This document shows positions 1-7,021 of a stretch of 64,000 nucleotides of DNA, in pieces; position 1 is the first letter of the stretch; each line of letters begins with the position of its first letter. The stretch comes from Tepidamorphus sp. (lineage in GTDB: Bacteria; Pseudomonadota; Alphaproteobacteria; Rhizobiales; Tepidamorphaceae): the NCBI GenBank assembly GCA_028280885.1, contig JANQKY010000016.1, positions 109,137-173,136 on the forward strand. The letters are read 5' to 3'. Both the position numbers and the translations under genes were made by a program. The notes below the pieces were generated by a model, which was not told the origin of the DNA, ran no database searches, and worked only from the letters and a program-made list of their open reading frames with translations.

Positions 1-2
1 GC

Positions 3-584
3 ATGCCGGAGCTTGAGGTGCGCAAGCGGGTGCTTGTGATCGAGGAGATCTTTCACGAGGGCGGGCCGGTCGCCGAGACGCCCCTGAAGCGCGGCGCGGC
101 GTTTGCCGTCATCCAGAACCCGTTCGCCGGCCGCTACGAGCCGGAGATCCAGGGCTTCATGGATGACCTTCGGCCGCTCGGCATCGAGATGGCGAACGAA
201 CTCGTCGCGGCGCTCGGCGGGGCCGGCAATATCGAGGGCTACGGCAAGGCCTCGCTGGTCGGTGCGGCGGGCGAGCTTGAGCACGGCGCGCTGTGGCACG
301 CGCCGGGCGGCTATGCGATGCGCGAGGCGATCGGCGGCTCCAAGGCGATCGTGCCGTCGTCGAAGAAGGTTGGCGGGCCGGGCACGCGGATCGACGTGCC
401 GGTCACCCATATCAATGCGAGCTATGTGCGCAGCCACTTCGATTCGATGGAAATCGGCCTCAACGACGCGCCCCGCGCCGACGAGATGCTGGTGGCGCTG
501 GTGATGACGACGGGCCCGCGCGTGCATTCGCGCTCGGGCGGGCTGGAGGTGTCCGAGATCAAGGGGGAGGATGGCCTGAGATGA
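3..584 (+). CDS. Amino acid synthesis family protein (AA_synth-like), copy 1
   Basis: The 193-residue protein resembles the small AA_synth family (PF06684-type), whose biochemical role is poorly defined. Visible hallmarks are an N-terminal IEEIFHEGG segment, an N-P-F-A-G motif near residue 40, the segment GYGKASLVG, a VPSSKKVGG loop and the stretch YVRSHFDSMEI followed by NDAPRADE. It overlaps the next gene, its paralogue, by 4 bases (ATGA), so the pair is translationally coupled. The ATG lies two bases from the window edge. A longer upstream start cannot be excluded, although the sequence aligns well with the start of copy 2. Function beyond the family name is not inferred. Confidence 0.75.
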   Translation: MPELEVRKRVLVIEEIFHEGGPVAETPLKRGAAFAVIQNPFAGRYEPEIQGFMDDLRPLGIEMANELVAALGGAGNIEGYGKASLVGAAGELEHGALWHAPGGYAMREAIGGSKAIVPSSKKVGGPGTRIDVPVTHINASYVRSHFDSMEIGLNDAPRADEMLVALVMTTGPRVHSRSGGLEVSEIKGEDGLR

Positions 585-1165
585 GCGCGAAGATCCGCAA
601 GCTCGGCGTGTTCGTCGAGGAGACCCATGAGGAGGGTGGCAAGGCGATCTCGCCGCCGACCCGAAAGGCGGTCGCGGCCGCCGTGATCGAGAACCCGTTC
701 GCGGGGCAATATGTCGAGGACCTGTCGGCGCTGATGGAGATCGGCGCGGAACTCGGCGGGTTGCTCGGCGAGAAATGCGTCGCAGCCCTCGGGATCACGC
801 CGGACGAGGCGGAAAGCTACGGCAAGGCGGCGATGGTCGGCGAGAACGGCGAACTGGAGCATGCCGCGGCGATCCTGCATCCGAAGATGGGAGCGCCGCT
901 GCGCAAGGCGGTTAAGAAGGGCGCGGCGCTGGTGCCCTCGTCGAAGAAGCGTGGCGGCATGGGCCAGGACCTCGACGTGCCGCTCGGCCACAAGGACGCG
1001 GCCTATGTGCGTTCGCATTTCGACGGCGTGGAAATCCGCTTCAACGACGCGCCGCGGGCAAACGAGATCCTGGTGGCGATCGCGGTGACCGATTCAGGCC
1101 GGCCGCTGCCGCGCGTCGGCGGCCTCACGGCGGACGAGGCGAAGGGCGAGGACGGCCTGCGGTAA
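581..1165 (+). CDS. Amino acid synthesis family protein (AA_synth-like), copy 2
   Basis: This 194-residue protein is a paralogue of the preceding gene. It shares NPFAGQY, SYGKAAMVG, VPSSKKRGG, YVRSHFDGVEI, NDAPRANE and the closing GEDGLR. The start was taken at 581 because that ATG overlaps the upstream stop (ATGA) and gives an N-terminus collinear with copy 1; the longer open frame upstream is only antiparallel coding noise. Tandem AA_synth genes probably form a hetero-oligomer or a duplicated subunit; that is inference. The stop codon sits in the loop of a perfect 10-bp stem. Confidence 0.75.
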   Translation: MSAKIRKLGVFVEETHEEGGKAISPPTRKAVAAAVIENPFAGQYVEDLSALMEIGAELGGLLGEKCVAALGITPDEAESYGKAAMVGENGELEHAAAILHPKMGAPLRKAVKKGAALVPSSKKRGGMGQDLDVPLGHKDAAYVRSHFDGVEIRFNDAPRANEILVAIAVTDSGRPLPRVGGLTADEAKGEDGLR

Positions 1166-1177
1166 GGGCAGGCCGTC
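1151..1177. terminator. Hairpin spanning the stop codon, between convergent genes
   Basis: The arms GACGGCCTGC (1151-1160) and GCAGGCCGTC (1168-1177) are perfectly complementary around a 7-base loop that contains the TAA stop of the AA_synth copy 2 gene. It lies between two convergent genes (the minus-strand stop is at 1189), so it could terminate both. There is only a short T run, so strength is uncertain. Confidence 0.5.
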
Positions 1178-1188
1178 TGGACTGGCGT

Positions 1189-1677
1189 TTAAAATGTCGG
1201 CGGCGAATAAGGGTAGCCGGCGGGATAAACGACCTCGCCGGTCGCCATCATCGCGCTGCAGGCAGCATCGATCTCGGCGGTGATGGCTAAGGAATGGTCC
1301 CGCAGGGGTTGAAAGGCCGAATAGGGGGCAAGCTGTGCATAGGCGGAAATGGCGCCCAGGGCATGGTTCTGATAGCCGAGCGCGATGTCGCCGCCGATCG
1401 GGTCCGACTTCGCCTTGGCGTTGATTTTGAACAGTTTTTCGATCGCATCGAAGCTCAGTTCGATTGCCTGGTTCACGCTGTCATGCCAGTCCTGAGCTTT
1501 GCTTATGCCCTGGATCGGGACCACCTGGGTCCCGGCAATCAGGGACGCGCATACATTGCCGAGCGCAATGGCGATGCCGCCATCGAGAGCCGCGGTCTGC
1601 GCATGCGCGGGGCCGGCGACGAGGGTTCCCGATGCGAGGGTGGTTGCCAGGGAAAGCGCAATAGCCGTTCGCTTCAT
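1189..1677 (-). CDS. Exported YPY-tail family protein, subtype A (array gene 1)
   Basis: The 162-residue precursor has a signal peptide (MKRTAIALSL start, cleavage after AHA near residue 26), Cys43 in ALGNVC, a SVNQAIELSFDAIEKLF helix, PIGGDIALGYQ, Cys140 in DAACSAMM and a C-terminal YPAGYPYS tail. I do not recognise the family. Two Cys in an exported protein suggest a disulfide. The start at 1677 is preferred over an in-frame codon at 1737: it has GGAG six bases upstream, gives an immediate signal peptide, and puts the first Cys at residue 43 as in most of its paralogues. It is the last gene of the third module and of the whole array. Known immunity and inhibitor families were considered but no diagnostic motif fits. 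Confidence 0.85.
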   Translation of the reverse strand: MKRTAIALSLATTLASGTLVAGPAHAQTAALDGGIAIALGNVCASLIAGTQVVPIQGISKAQDWHDSVNQAIELSFDAIEKLFKINAKAKSDPIGGDIALGYQNHALGAISAYAQLAPYSAFQPLRDHSLAITAEIDAACSAMMATGEVVYPAGYPYSPPTF

Positions 1678-1768
1678 GTTGATCTCCACTGCGCCAGGCA
1701 GGTTTTTCCAAAGGTCTTCATCGCGATATCGTTCCATCGAAGCGGCTCTTCGCCGTGCGGCTCAATCG

Positions 1769-2275
1769 CTATTGGGACGCGCTATAGGGATAGGAGGCCG
1801 GGTACACGGGCTTGTCCCGCTTTATGGTTTGCTTGCAGGCGAAATAGAGCTCCCGGACAAGCGGCAGCGCCGGCATCATTCCAGGGGCTGCCTTGCTTGC
1901 GGCGTTCATGGAAAGTCCGGCGGCGGCGGCGCCGAGCCGCGCGAAGCCCAGCGCCTTGTCGCCGGCCACGCCGCGGTCGTTCCGGCGGTCGGTGACTTTA
2001 AGGATTCGCCTGATCGCATTGTATCCGACATCGATCACCCGGTTCATCTCCGCCACCGCCCTGGGCCGTGCGGATTCGCTGGTGAGTGAAACATTGTGCC
2101 GCGCGATGTTCGCCATCATCGCCTCGCACACGTCCGCGACGGCCAAAACGGCGCCGGCTGCACCGCGGGCCTCCGGCGCGAGGTGGCGCGTGGGAGCACC
2201 GATCAGGACGGCCGCCAGCGCCATGGAGGCCAGAAGCCTGAATGTCGGAACCCTGAATATCGGAATCCTGATCAT
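1769..2275 (-). CDS. Exported YPY-tail family protein, subtype B2 (array gene 2)
   Basis: This 168-residue precursor has a slightly longer N-terminus than its paralogues (MIRIPIFRVPTFRLL before the hydrophobic stretch). It carries the first conserved Cys at residue 50 (VADVC), the helix MNRVIDVGYNAIRRIL, a weakened VAGDKALGFARLG segment, the second Cys at 147 (YFACKQTIK) and the tail YPASYPYS. The ATG at 2275 follows AAAGGA with good spacing. The G-to-A change in the normally double-Gly GGD motif is a subtype variation. Probably periplasmic; function unknown. It sits 91 bases upstream of array gene 1 and 89 bases downstream of array gene 3. Confidence 0.83.
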   Translation of the reverse strand: MIRIPIFRVPTFRLLASMALAAVLIGAPTRHLAPEARGAAGAVLAVADVCEAMMANIARHNVSLTSESARPRAVAEMNRVIDVGYNAIRRILKVTDRRNDRGVAGDKALGFARLGAAAAGLSMNAASKAAPGMMPALPLVRELYFACKQTIKRDKPVYPASYPYSASQ

Positions 2276-2364
2276 TTAACGTCCTTTCGACTTGCGTTCC
2301 GCGCAATGCGGTCTCCTGGCCATGGCCTGGTCGGAACGCGGGATCCACAAAATCCCGCTGCCCG

Positions 2365-2841
2365 TCAGTCGTCCTCGCCGTAGGGGTAGCCGGCGGGATA
2401 GATCAGCCTTCGCTGCTTCATCGTCTTCCGGCAGGCGAAGTACATCTCGGTGATGACGTCCTGCGACGGCTGCTCGGTCTCGGAAACGAAGCTGGCCGTT
2501 GCCTCCATCTGTTCGATCGCCACCGTCGCGAGCCGTGCGTATCCGAAAGGCCTGTCGCCGCCGACCGAGGCGTCTTCTTCCGATTTTACCTCGTCGAGAA
2601 TGTCACCGATCGTCCCGTAAGCTCTTTCCACCAACCGGTTGACGATCGGAAACCCGAATTCGGGTTTGTTTCGCTCGAACTGGTTTTTCAGTGGTATGAC
2701 CGCTTCCGAAATCATGCGGCCGCAGAGGTCCCCAATGGCGAAATAGGCGCCGGGCTTGGGCTGGGCTGCCGTTGCCGTTTGCGCGCTCAGGCCGAGCGCC
2801 AGGGCAAGACAGGGAAGAAATGTAGCGAACGATTTTTTCAT
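2365..2841 (-). CDS. Exported YPY-tail family protein, subtype B1 (array gene 3)
   Basis: The 158-residue precursor has a signal peptide ending near TATAA (residues 22-26), then PKPGAYFAIGDLC with Cys40, the helix LVERAYGTIGDIL, SVGGDRPFGYARLA, an acidic linker, Cys137 in YFACRKTMK and the tail YPAGYPYGEDD. An additional Cys at residue 11 lies in the signal peptide. It opens the third B1-B2-A module; a 122-base gap separates it from the module upstream, larger than the within-module gaps. The ribosome-binding site is weak (TTGAG). Function unknown. Confidence 0.85.
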   Translation of the reverse strand: MKKSFATFLPCLALALGLSAQTATAAQPKPGAYFAIGDLCGRMISEAVIPLKNQFERNKPEFGFPIVNRLVERAYGTIGDILDEVKSEEDASVGGDRPFGYARLATVAIEQMEATASFVSETEQPSQDVITEMYFACRKTMKQRRLIYPAGYPYGEDD

Positions 2842-2963
2842 CTCAAGGGCCTGTTGCTAAAAATTCGGGTCAGGCGAAGACTGTAGTCAGTCGAATTCGA
2901 TCCAATCGTATCGGCCAAACCGCAAGATAGCGCCTCAATACCTGGGCCGGGGAGCGGAGCGGC

Positions 2964-3449
2964 TTAGTTGTCCGGCACCTCATAGGGGTAGTTTTCGGGA
3001 AGCACCGCCTCGCCGGTTGCGAGCATCTCTTGGCAGGCCGTATCGATCTCATCCGTTATGGTGTCGACATAGTCGTTCAGGTCGCTTGTGATGCTGAACG
3101 AATTGATCGCACCGAGTGCCCCGCCGGCATGTTGGCTCATGCCCATCGGAATGTCGCCTGCGAGCGGTTCAGAGTTGCCGTTCGCGTTGATGGTCAGGAT
3201 GCGATTGATCGCGTTGTAGCCGATCTCGATCGACTGGTTGAGCGCTGTGTGCCACTTGGTGCCCACGGGATCGCCATGCGTCCACGGTGCGTTGAGTTGA
3301 AGCGCCGAAACCATGGACGAACAGATGTCGCCGACCGCCATCGCCGCGCCGGCCGAGAGTTCCACGGATTTCGCCGGGGGCGTGTGCGCCAGTGTCACAG
3401 CCGCAGCGATCGAGACGGCGAATGGCACCGAAATTCCCAGTCTTGTCAT
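2964..3449 (-). CDS. Exported YPY-tail family protein, subtype A (array gene 4)
   Basis: The 161-residue precursor has a signal peptide (MTRLGISVPFAVSIAAAV), Cys43 in AVGDIC, the helix LNQSIEIGYNAINRIL, LAGDIPMGMSQ in place of the GGD segment, Cys139 in DTACQEML and the tail LPENYPYE. The ATG at 3449 was preferred over a TTG at 3464 because GGGAGAG lies just upstream and Cys falls at 43. As in the other A members, TGEAV follows the second Cys, where B members have KxxxV. Last gene of the middle module. Confidence 0.84.
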   Translation of the reverse strand: MTRLGISVPFAVSIAAAVTLAHTPPAKSVELSAGAAMAVGDICSSMVSALQLNAPWTHGDPVGTKWHTALNQSIEIGYNAINRILTINANGNSEPLAGDIPMGMSQHAGGALGAINSFSITSDLNDYVDTITDEIDTACQEMLATGEAVLPENYPYEVPDN

Positions 3450-3522
3450 AACTCTCTCTCCCAACCGGAGGACGATGGGCCAGTCCGTGGCTCAACCAAT
3501 TGAATTCGGGCAGATGTCCCGC

Positions 3523-4002
3523 TCATTCCACGCCATAGGGATACAGGCTTGGGTAGATGACGGTTTTCTGTTTCATGGTCTTGCGGCATCCGAAGTAGAT
3601 GTCGTTTACGATTTCGATGTCGGTGGTGTCCTCGTCCTGGAGGTTCGCCATGCCCATCGTCACCCCGGCGGCCGTCGCGGCGAGTTTGCCCCAGCCCAGC
3701 AGGGTGTCGCCGCCGACCGGCTCGACGTCTTCCTGGTTCGCCAACTTGAGGATCTTGTCGATCGCGTCATATCCAAGCGCGACTGACCGGTTCAATTCGG
3801 CGATGCCGGCCGCGCGCTCATCTTGATGGCTGAGCTGATCTCTGATGGACATGACGCTTTCCAACATCGCCGCGCAGACTTCGCCGATCGCCGTGATGGA
3901 TCCCGGTGTCTGCGACGCCGCCTGTGCCGCGGGCACCGCGCCGGGCGCCGGGGCGAATGCCAATGTGGCTGCCAGGGCGGTGAGAACGATATGTTTGCGC
4001 AT
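3523..4002 (-). CDS. Exported YPY-tail family protein, subtype B2 (array gene 5)
   Basis: The 159-residue precursor has a signal peptide with an AQA cleavage site near residue 28, Cys43 in AIGEVC, the helix LNRSVALGYDAIDKIL, PVGGDTLLGWGKLA, Cys139 in YFGCRKTMK and the tail YPSLYPYG. ATG 4002 is preferred to a GTG at 4017: AAAGGA lies seven bases upstream and the Cys43 register of the family is restored. Flanked by B1 (57 bases upstream) and A (73 bases downstream) in the middle module. Function unknown; export to the periplasm is inferred. Confidence 0.85.
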   Translation of the reverse strand: MRKHIVLTALAATLAFAPAPGAVPAAQAASQTPGSITAIGEVCAAMLESVMSIRDQLSHQDERAAGIAELNRSVALGYDAIDKILKLANQEDVEPVGGDTLLGWGKLAATAAGVTMGMANLQDEDTTDIEIVNDIYFGCRKTMKQKTVIYPSLYPYGVE

Positions 4003-4059
4003 GAAAGATCCTTTCACAGCGGTATGATCCCGGCGGTTCGGGGTGCCCGCCCGTCGTTC

Positions 4060-4545
4060 CTAGTCGTCCGTGCTGAAGGGATAGCCGGAGGGCCAGTGGA
4101 GCGTGCCGGTCCGCATTGTCTTCTTGCAGGCCTTGTACATGTCGATGAGGATTTCCTGGCCCGGCTGCTCTACCTCTCCCGGGTCGAGGCGTGCGCCCGG
4201 TAGCGCGACGATCGCAAACGCGGCCAGACGGGCGAAGCCCCACGGCCTGTCGCCGCCGACCGGTTCGTCCTCCGCGGTTTCGCTGGCCGCCAGGATCATG
4301 TCGATCGAGGCATAGGCGCGCTCGATAAGCGTATCCAGCATCTCGTATCCGAACTGCGATCCGGGCCTCAAAAGCTCTTCGAGCAGCCGCGGCGAGGCAT
4401 GGGTCAAGAGCACGCCGCAGGTCTCGCCCATCGCCATATAGGCGCCGGGTTTCAGCGACTTGGCCTTGGCGGCCGGGGATACGGCAAGAAGGACCGCAAC
4501 GGACAGGGCGGCCAGGACCGGGACCGATCTAAGCTTGAACATCAT
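4060..4545 (-). CDS. Exported YPY-tail family protein, subtype B1 (array gene 6)
   Basis: The 161-residue precursor starts with two Met codons and a signal peptide ending near AKA (residue 28). It has KPGAYMAMGETC with Cys43, the helix LIERAYASIDMIL, PVGGDRPWGFARLA, Cys140 in YKACKKTMR and the tail WPSGYPFSTDD, where Phe replaces the last Tyr of the motif. It heads the middle module, and the 349 bases upstream probably hold its promoter. Function unknown. Confidence 0.85.
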   Translation of the reverse strand: MMFKLRSVPVLAALSVAVLLAVSPAAKAKSLKPGAYMAMGETCGVLLTHASPRLLEELLRPGSQFGYEMLDTLIERAYASIDMILAASETAEDEPVGGDRPWGFARLAAFAIVALPGARLDPGEVEQPGQEILIDMYKACKKTMRTGTLHWPSGYPFSTDD

Positions 4546-4894
4546 GACAGGCTCTCTCGCGCGGACGGTTGAGATGACACGGAACGGGGCGGAAAAATCG
4601 GCTTCTCCGGCGCGCGCCGGTGCAGGCGCTGCGGGCGGGAGAAGGCGCAGAGGGAAGGGCGGCCGGTGGCGGAATAAGATCTACGTGTCGAAATAAACGA
4701 AACCAAGAAAACATCCTCCGCGATAACTCGCGATCAAATCAATTCAAAGTATAAAATGCGCGGCGGCGCTATCTAATGCGTCAATCAGCACCGCCGTCGC
4801 GGACGGTAGCACGGGAATTTTGCCGCCGCAACATATCAAATTGAGTCGCGGTCAGGCGGCCTCCGCGCGGGTTTGCCGCCTGCCGCGCAACGCC
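4546..4894. other. Inter-module gap, probable promoter and terminator region
   Basis: This 349-base non-coding stretch separates the first and second modules. It includes an AT-rich segment (about 4680-4770) unlike the surrounding GC-rich DNA. On the minus strand that segment offers a TATACT-like -10 box (4748-4753), but no convincing -35 could be paired with it. A hairpin lies at its upstream edge (listed separately). The reading is that each module may have its own promoter; this is inference. Confidence 0.45.
4853..4882 (-). terminator. Candidate terminator after the first module
   Basis: CAGGCGGC (4853-4860) and GCCGCCTG (4875-4882) form a perfect 8-bp stem with a 14-base loop, 12 bases beyond the stop codon of array gene 7. 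The following minus-strand sequence lacks a clean T tract, so it may be an imperfect terminator or mRNA-stabilising hairpin. Confidence 0.45.
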
Positions 4895-5392
4895 TCAGGG
4901 CGGAGGCGCAGACGCATAAGTGTACGGATATCCGGCCGGCCAGACCAGTTTGCCGGTTTCCAGCATTTGCCGGCAGGCGGCGTCCATATCGTCGGCGACC
5001 TGGAAGGCGAAGGGCGCATAGGGGTCGTCAGAACTGAAGAGGTACCGCGTCTGGATCTCCGCCACCGCCACGCTCATGTGCCCCAATGCGGTATCACCGG
5101 GAACCGGAGCGGCGCCGGTCTTGGTGTTCTGTTTGACGATTTTCGCAAGCGCGCTGTAGCCCAGTTCGATCGCCGTATTGAGCGCGGCGTTGTAGCGCGC
5201 GTCCTCTTCGCTGGTCGTCGAACTGCGGGGGGTGAGAAGAAATGGCAGTCGAATGAGCGCGGCACAGACGTCTCCGAGCGCCGTGGCGGCGCCGGCAGTG
5301 TTCAACTCATCCGACCGGGCAGGCGTAATCGACAAGGATGCGGACAGCATCAGGGAGGCGGCAAGTGCCGTTCGAATTGCAAGGCGTTTCAT
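4895..5392 (-). CDS. Exported YPY-tail family protein, subtype A (array gene 7)
   Basis: The 165-residue precursor has a signal peptide (MKRLAIRTALAASLML), Cys43 in ALGDVC, the helix LNTAIELGYSALAKIV, PVPGDTALGHMS, Cys140 in DAACRQML and the tail WPAGYPYTYASAPPP, the longest extension after the motif. GAGAG lies upstream of the ATG. Third gene of the first module, 54 bases after gene 8. Function unknown. Confidence 0.85.
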   Translation of the reverse strand: MKRLAIRTALAASLMLSASLSITPARSDELNTAGAATALGDVCAALIRLPFLLTPRSSTTSEEDARYNAALNTAIELGYSALAKIVKQNTKTGAAPVPGDTALGHMSVAVAEIQTRYLFSSDDPYAPFAFQVADDMDAACRQMLETGKLVWPAGYPYTYASAPPP

Positions 5393-5446
5393 CGCGTGAA
5401 CTCTCGCTTAAATGGGGTCGTGATCGTAGCGTTTAACTATCGGGGC

Positions 5447-5926
5447 CTAATGGTCGCCGTAGGGATAGGAGGCCGGATAGACGAGGCTCTTGCTTGAGAT
5501 CGTCCTTTTGCAGGCGACGTGCATTTCGATCACGAATCCCAGCATTCCCGTAATCTCGAGACCGGATGAATGCGCAAAGTTTGCCGCTTCGATGCTGCCG
5601 ATGCCAAGTCGCGCATATCCCAAGGCGACATCGCCGCCGACCTCAGGGTCGGTCTTCGCGGCGTTAAGCTTCAGAATGCGGCCGATCGAACTGAAACCGA
5701 CCTCGATTATCGTGTTCAGCTTGTCGTAGAAATACGGCTTGTCGTGCGACACCTGCGCAGCTCCCACAAGGGATTGACCGGAGTCCGACAATTCATCGCA
5801 GATCTCGCCGATCGCGATTGCGGCGCCTGGCTCCAATGCCTTGGCCTCAGCGGCGGGGACGAGTTTCCCCGATGGCGCGACTGCAATGAGCGCCGCCAGG
5901 GACACCGATGCAAGTAACCTGATCAT
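5447..5926 (-). CDS. Exported YPY-tail family protein, subtype B2 (array gene 8)
   Basis: The 159-residue precursor has a signal peptide with AEA near residue 28, then LEPGAAIAIGEIC with Cys43, the helix LNTIIEVGFSSIGRIL, EVGGDVALGYARLG, Cys139 in HVACKRTI and the tail YPASYPYGDH. AAGGA precedes the ATG. It has the cleanest version of the central GGD-x-ALGYARL motif. Middle gene of the first module. Function unknown. Confidence 0.85.
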   Translation of the reverse strand: MIRLLASVSLAALIAVAPSGKLVPAAEAKALEPGAAIAIGEICDELSDSGQSLVGAAQVSHDKPYFYDKLNTIIEVGFSSIGRILKLNAAKTDPEVGGDVALGYARLGIGSIEAANFAHSSGLEITGMLGFVIEMHVACKRTISSKSLVYPASYPYGDH

Positions 5927-5998
5927 GATAATTCCTTTCGAAAAGATCGAACTTCGCTGGATCGATTCTTGTCCAATCTGCCGGGCGGGCGGCGGCGG

Positions 5999-6517
5999 TC
6001 AGTCCAGGCTGTAGGGATAGCTGGCCGGCAGGATCACCTTGTTGCGCTTCATCGTCTTCCGGCAGGCGGTGTATAAATCGAGCAGGGCACCTTCAATCCG
6101 GTCCGTGTTTGTGCTGCGGGTCGGCGGCGGTGGCGCGGGTTGACCTGTCGCAAGCGTCTGAATCGCCTGCACCGCCAGCCGGGCGTGGCCCTGGGCTTCG
6201 TCGCCGCCGAGACGAGGCACTGTCCCCTCAACCGGTCGCTCGATGAGAAATTCGATCGTTTCATAGGCCCGTTTCACCGTTTCATTGGCGTTGTCGACGG
6301 CCCGCTGCTGAAGTTCCGGCGGCAGGTCTCTCCCGTGTTCGGGCCAGATGGCGGCGGCAAAATTCCGTAATCTCGCGATCGCTAGTCCGCATACTTCGCC
6401 GATGGCGCGGTAGGCGCCGGGCTCGAGCGGCTTGGCGTTTGCTTGCGGTGCGAGCAGGAGGGTTGCGGCGAGCGTCAGGGCCGCGACGGCTGCCAATGGG
6501 CTGTGTCTGGATCTCAT
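5999..6517 (-). CDS. Exported YPY-tail family protein, subtype B1 (array gene 9, first transcribed)
   Basis: At 172 residues this is the longest member. It has a signal peptide ending ANA near residue 28, LEPGAYRAIGEVC with Cys43, the helix TVKRAYETIEFLI, RLGGDEAQGHARLA, a proline-rich insertion (QPAPPPPTR) absent from paralogues, Cys152 in YTACRKTMK and the tail LPASYPYSLD. AAAGG precedes the ATG. As the promoter-proximal gene of the array it faces the 504-base regulatory gap shared with the ABC operon. Function unknown. Confidence 0.85.
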   Translation of the reverse strand: MRSRHSPLAAVAALTLAATLLLAPQANAKPLEPGAYRAIGEVCGLAIARLRNFAAAIWPEHGRDLPPELQQRAVDNANETVKRAYETIEFLIERPVEGTVPRLGGDEAQGHARLAVQAIQTLATGQPAPPPPTRSTNTDRIEGALLDLYTACRKTMKRNKVILPASYPYSLD

Positions 6518-7021
6518 TGAAAGGCCTTTCGTGAATGAAGCGATGGAGAATGGGGTGTCGAACAGAGGCCGGATCGCATTATTGATCGCGACGCGGCCGA
6601 AAAACGGGGCGTTCCGTAACGGTATCGGAGCAGGAAAAACAAGCGCGTCTCAGGCATATTGAGTGAAAGCCCGCAGCAACGCGGCTAGAATGTCCGATGC
6701 GCTGAAGCGAAAGTCGATTTCAATGCGTGTCTATTGTGCATCTTGGCATTATCCCCAGCCAAACCTCTGAAAAACAACGTGAAACATCAAGCGCTCCGAT
6801 AATTCGAAGCCGGCAATCGGGAAAACGCTATCATGCAAAGTTGAGGTGTGCAACTGAAATGAACGATCGTTCATCCAGCTTCGACCCCTGAGCGGCCGCT
6901 GTCTAAACAGACGTCCTTCATTTGACGCCGATCGTTGGTATAACAACAGCGTGACGCAGCGCGTGTTTGTTTCCCGGCCGTCGCGGGGACGTGGCCGGCA
7001 AGTCCCGAAGGGAGGGTATCG
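6518..7021. other. Divergent regulatory gap between the array and the ABC operon
   Basis: These 504 bases separate the first array gene (minus) from the ABC operon (plus). I see no supported gene here. Two palindromes are present: a 16-base perfect one at 6859-6874 (listed separately), and GTTG-6-CAAC at 6934-6947, a shape seen in GntR-type operators. A strong AGGGAGG ribosome-binding site at about 7010 precedes the ATG at 7022. Confidence 0.6.
6859..6874. promoter_or_regulatory. 16-base perfect palindrome, TetR-type operator candidate
   Basis: ATGAACGATCGTTCAT is its own reverse complement. The GAACG-CGTTC core resembles the kind of site bound by TetR/AcrR-family repressors. It lies about 150 bases before the ABC operon and 340 bases before the array on the other strand. 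No TetR gene is in the window, so the regulator would act in trans. Confidence 0.45.

Larger units (their letters stand above)
1189..6517 (-). repeat. Three tandem copies of a three-gene module (B1-B2-A)
   Basis: Nine paralogous genes on the minus strand divide by sequence into three subtypes. In transcription order they are B1 (6517-5999), B2 (5926-5447), A (5392-4895); B1 (4545-4060), B2 (4002-3523), A (3449-2964); B1 (2841-2365), B2 (2275-1769), A (1677-1189). B1 members share PGAYxAxGxxCG, a [VI][KE]RAYxxI helix and, in two of three, GGDRPxGxARLA. B2 members share an N-R/T-x-[IV]-x-x-G-[YF]-x-[AS]-I helix and C-x-x-T-[MI]. A members share a [LV]N-x-[AS]IE[LI] helix, (D/T)AAC or DTAC and TG-[EK]. 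Gaps inside modules are 54-91 bases; gaps between modules are 349 and 122 bases. The order is best explained by triplication of an ancestral triplet. Confidence 0.85.

Noticed and set aside
1189..6517. Array members as Rap1a/Tai-type immunity proteins
   Set aside because: They share only small size, export and two Cys with that group; the central GGD and C-terminal YPY patterns are not features I know from it, and no effector or type VI genes are nearby.
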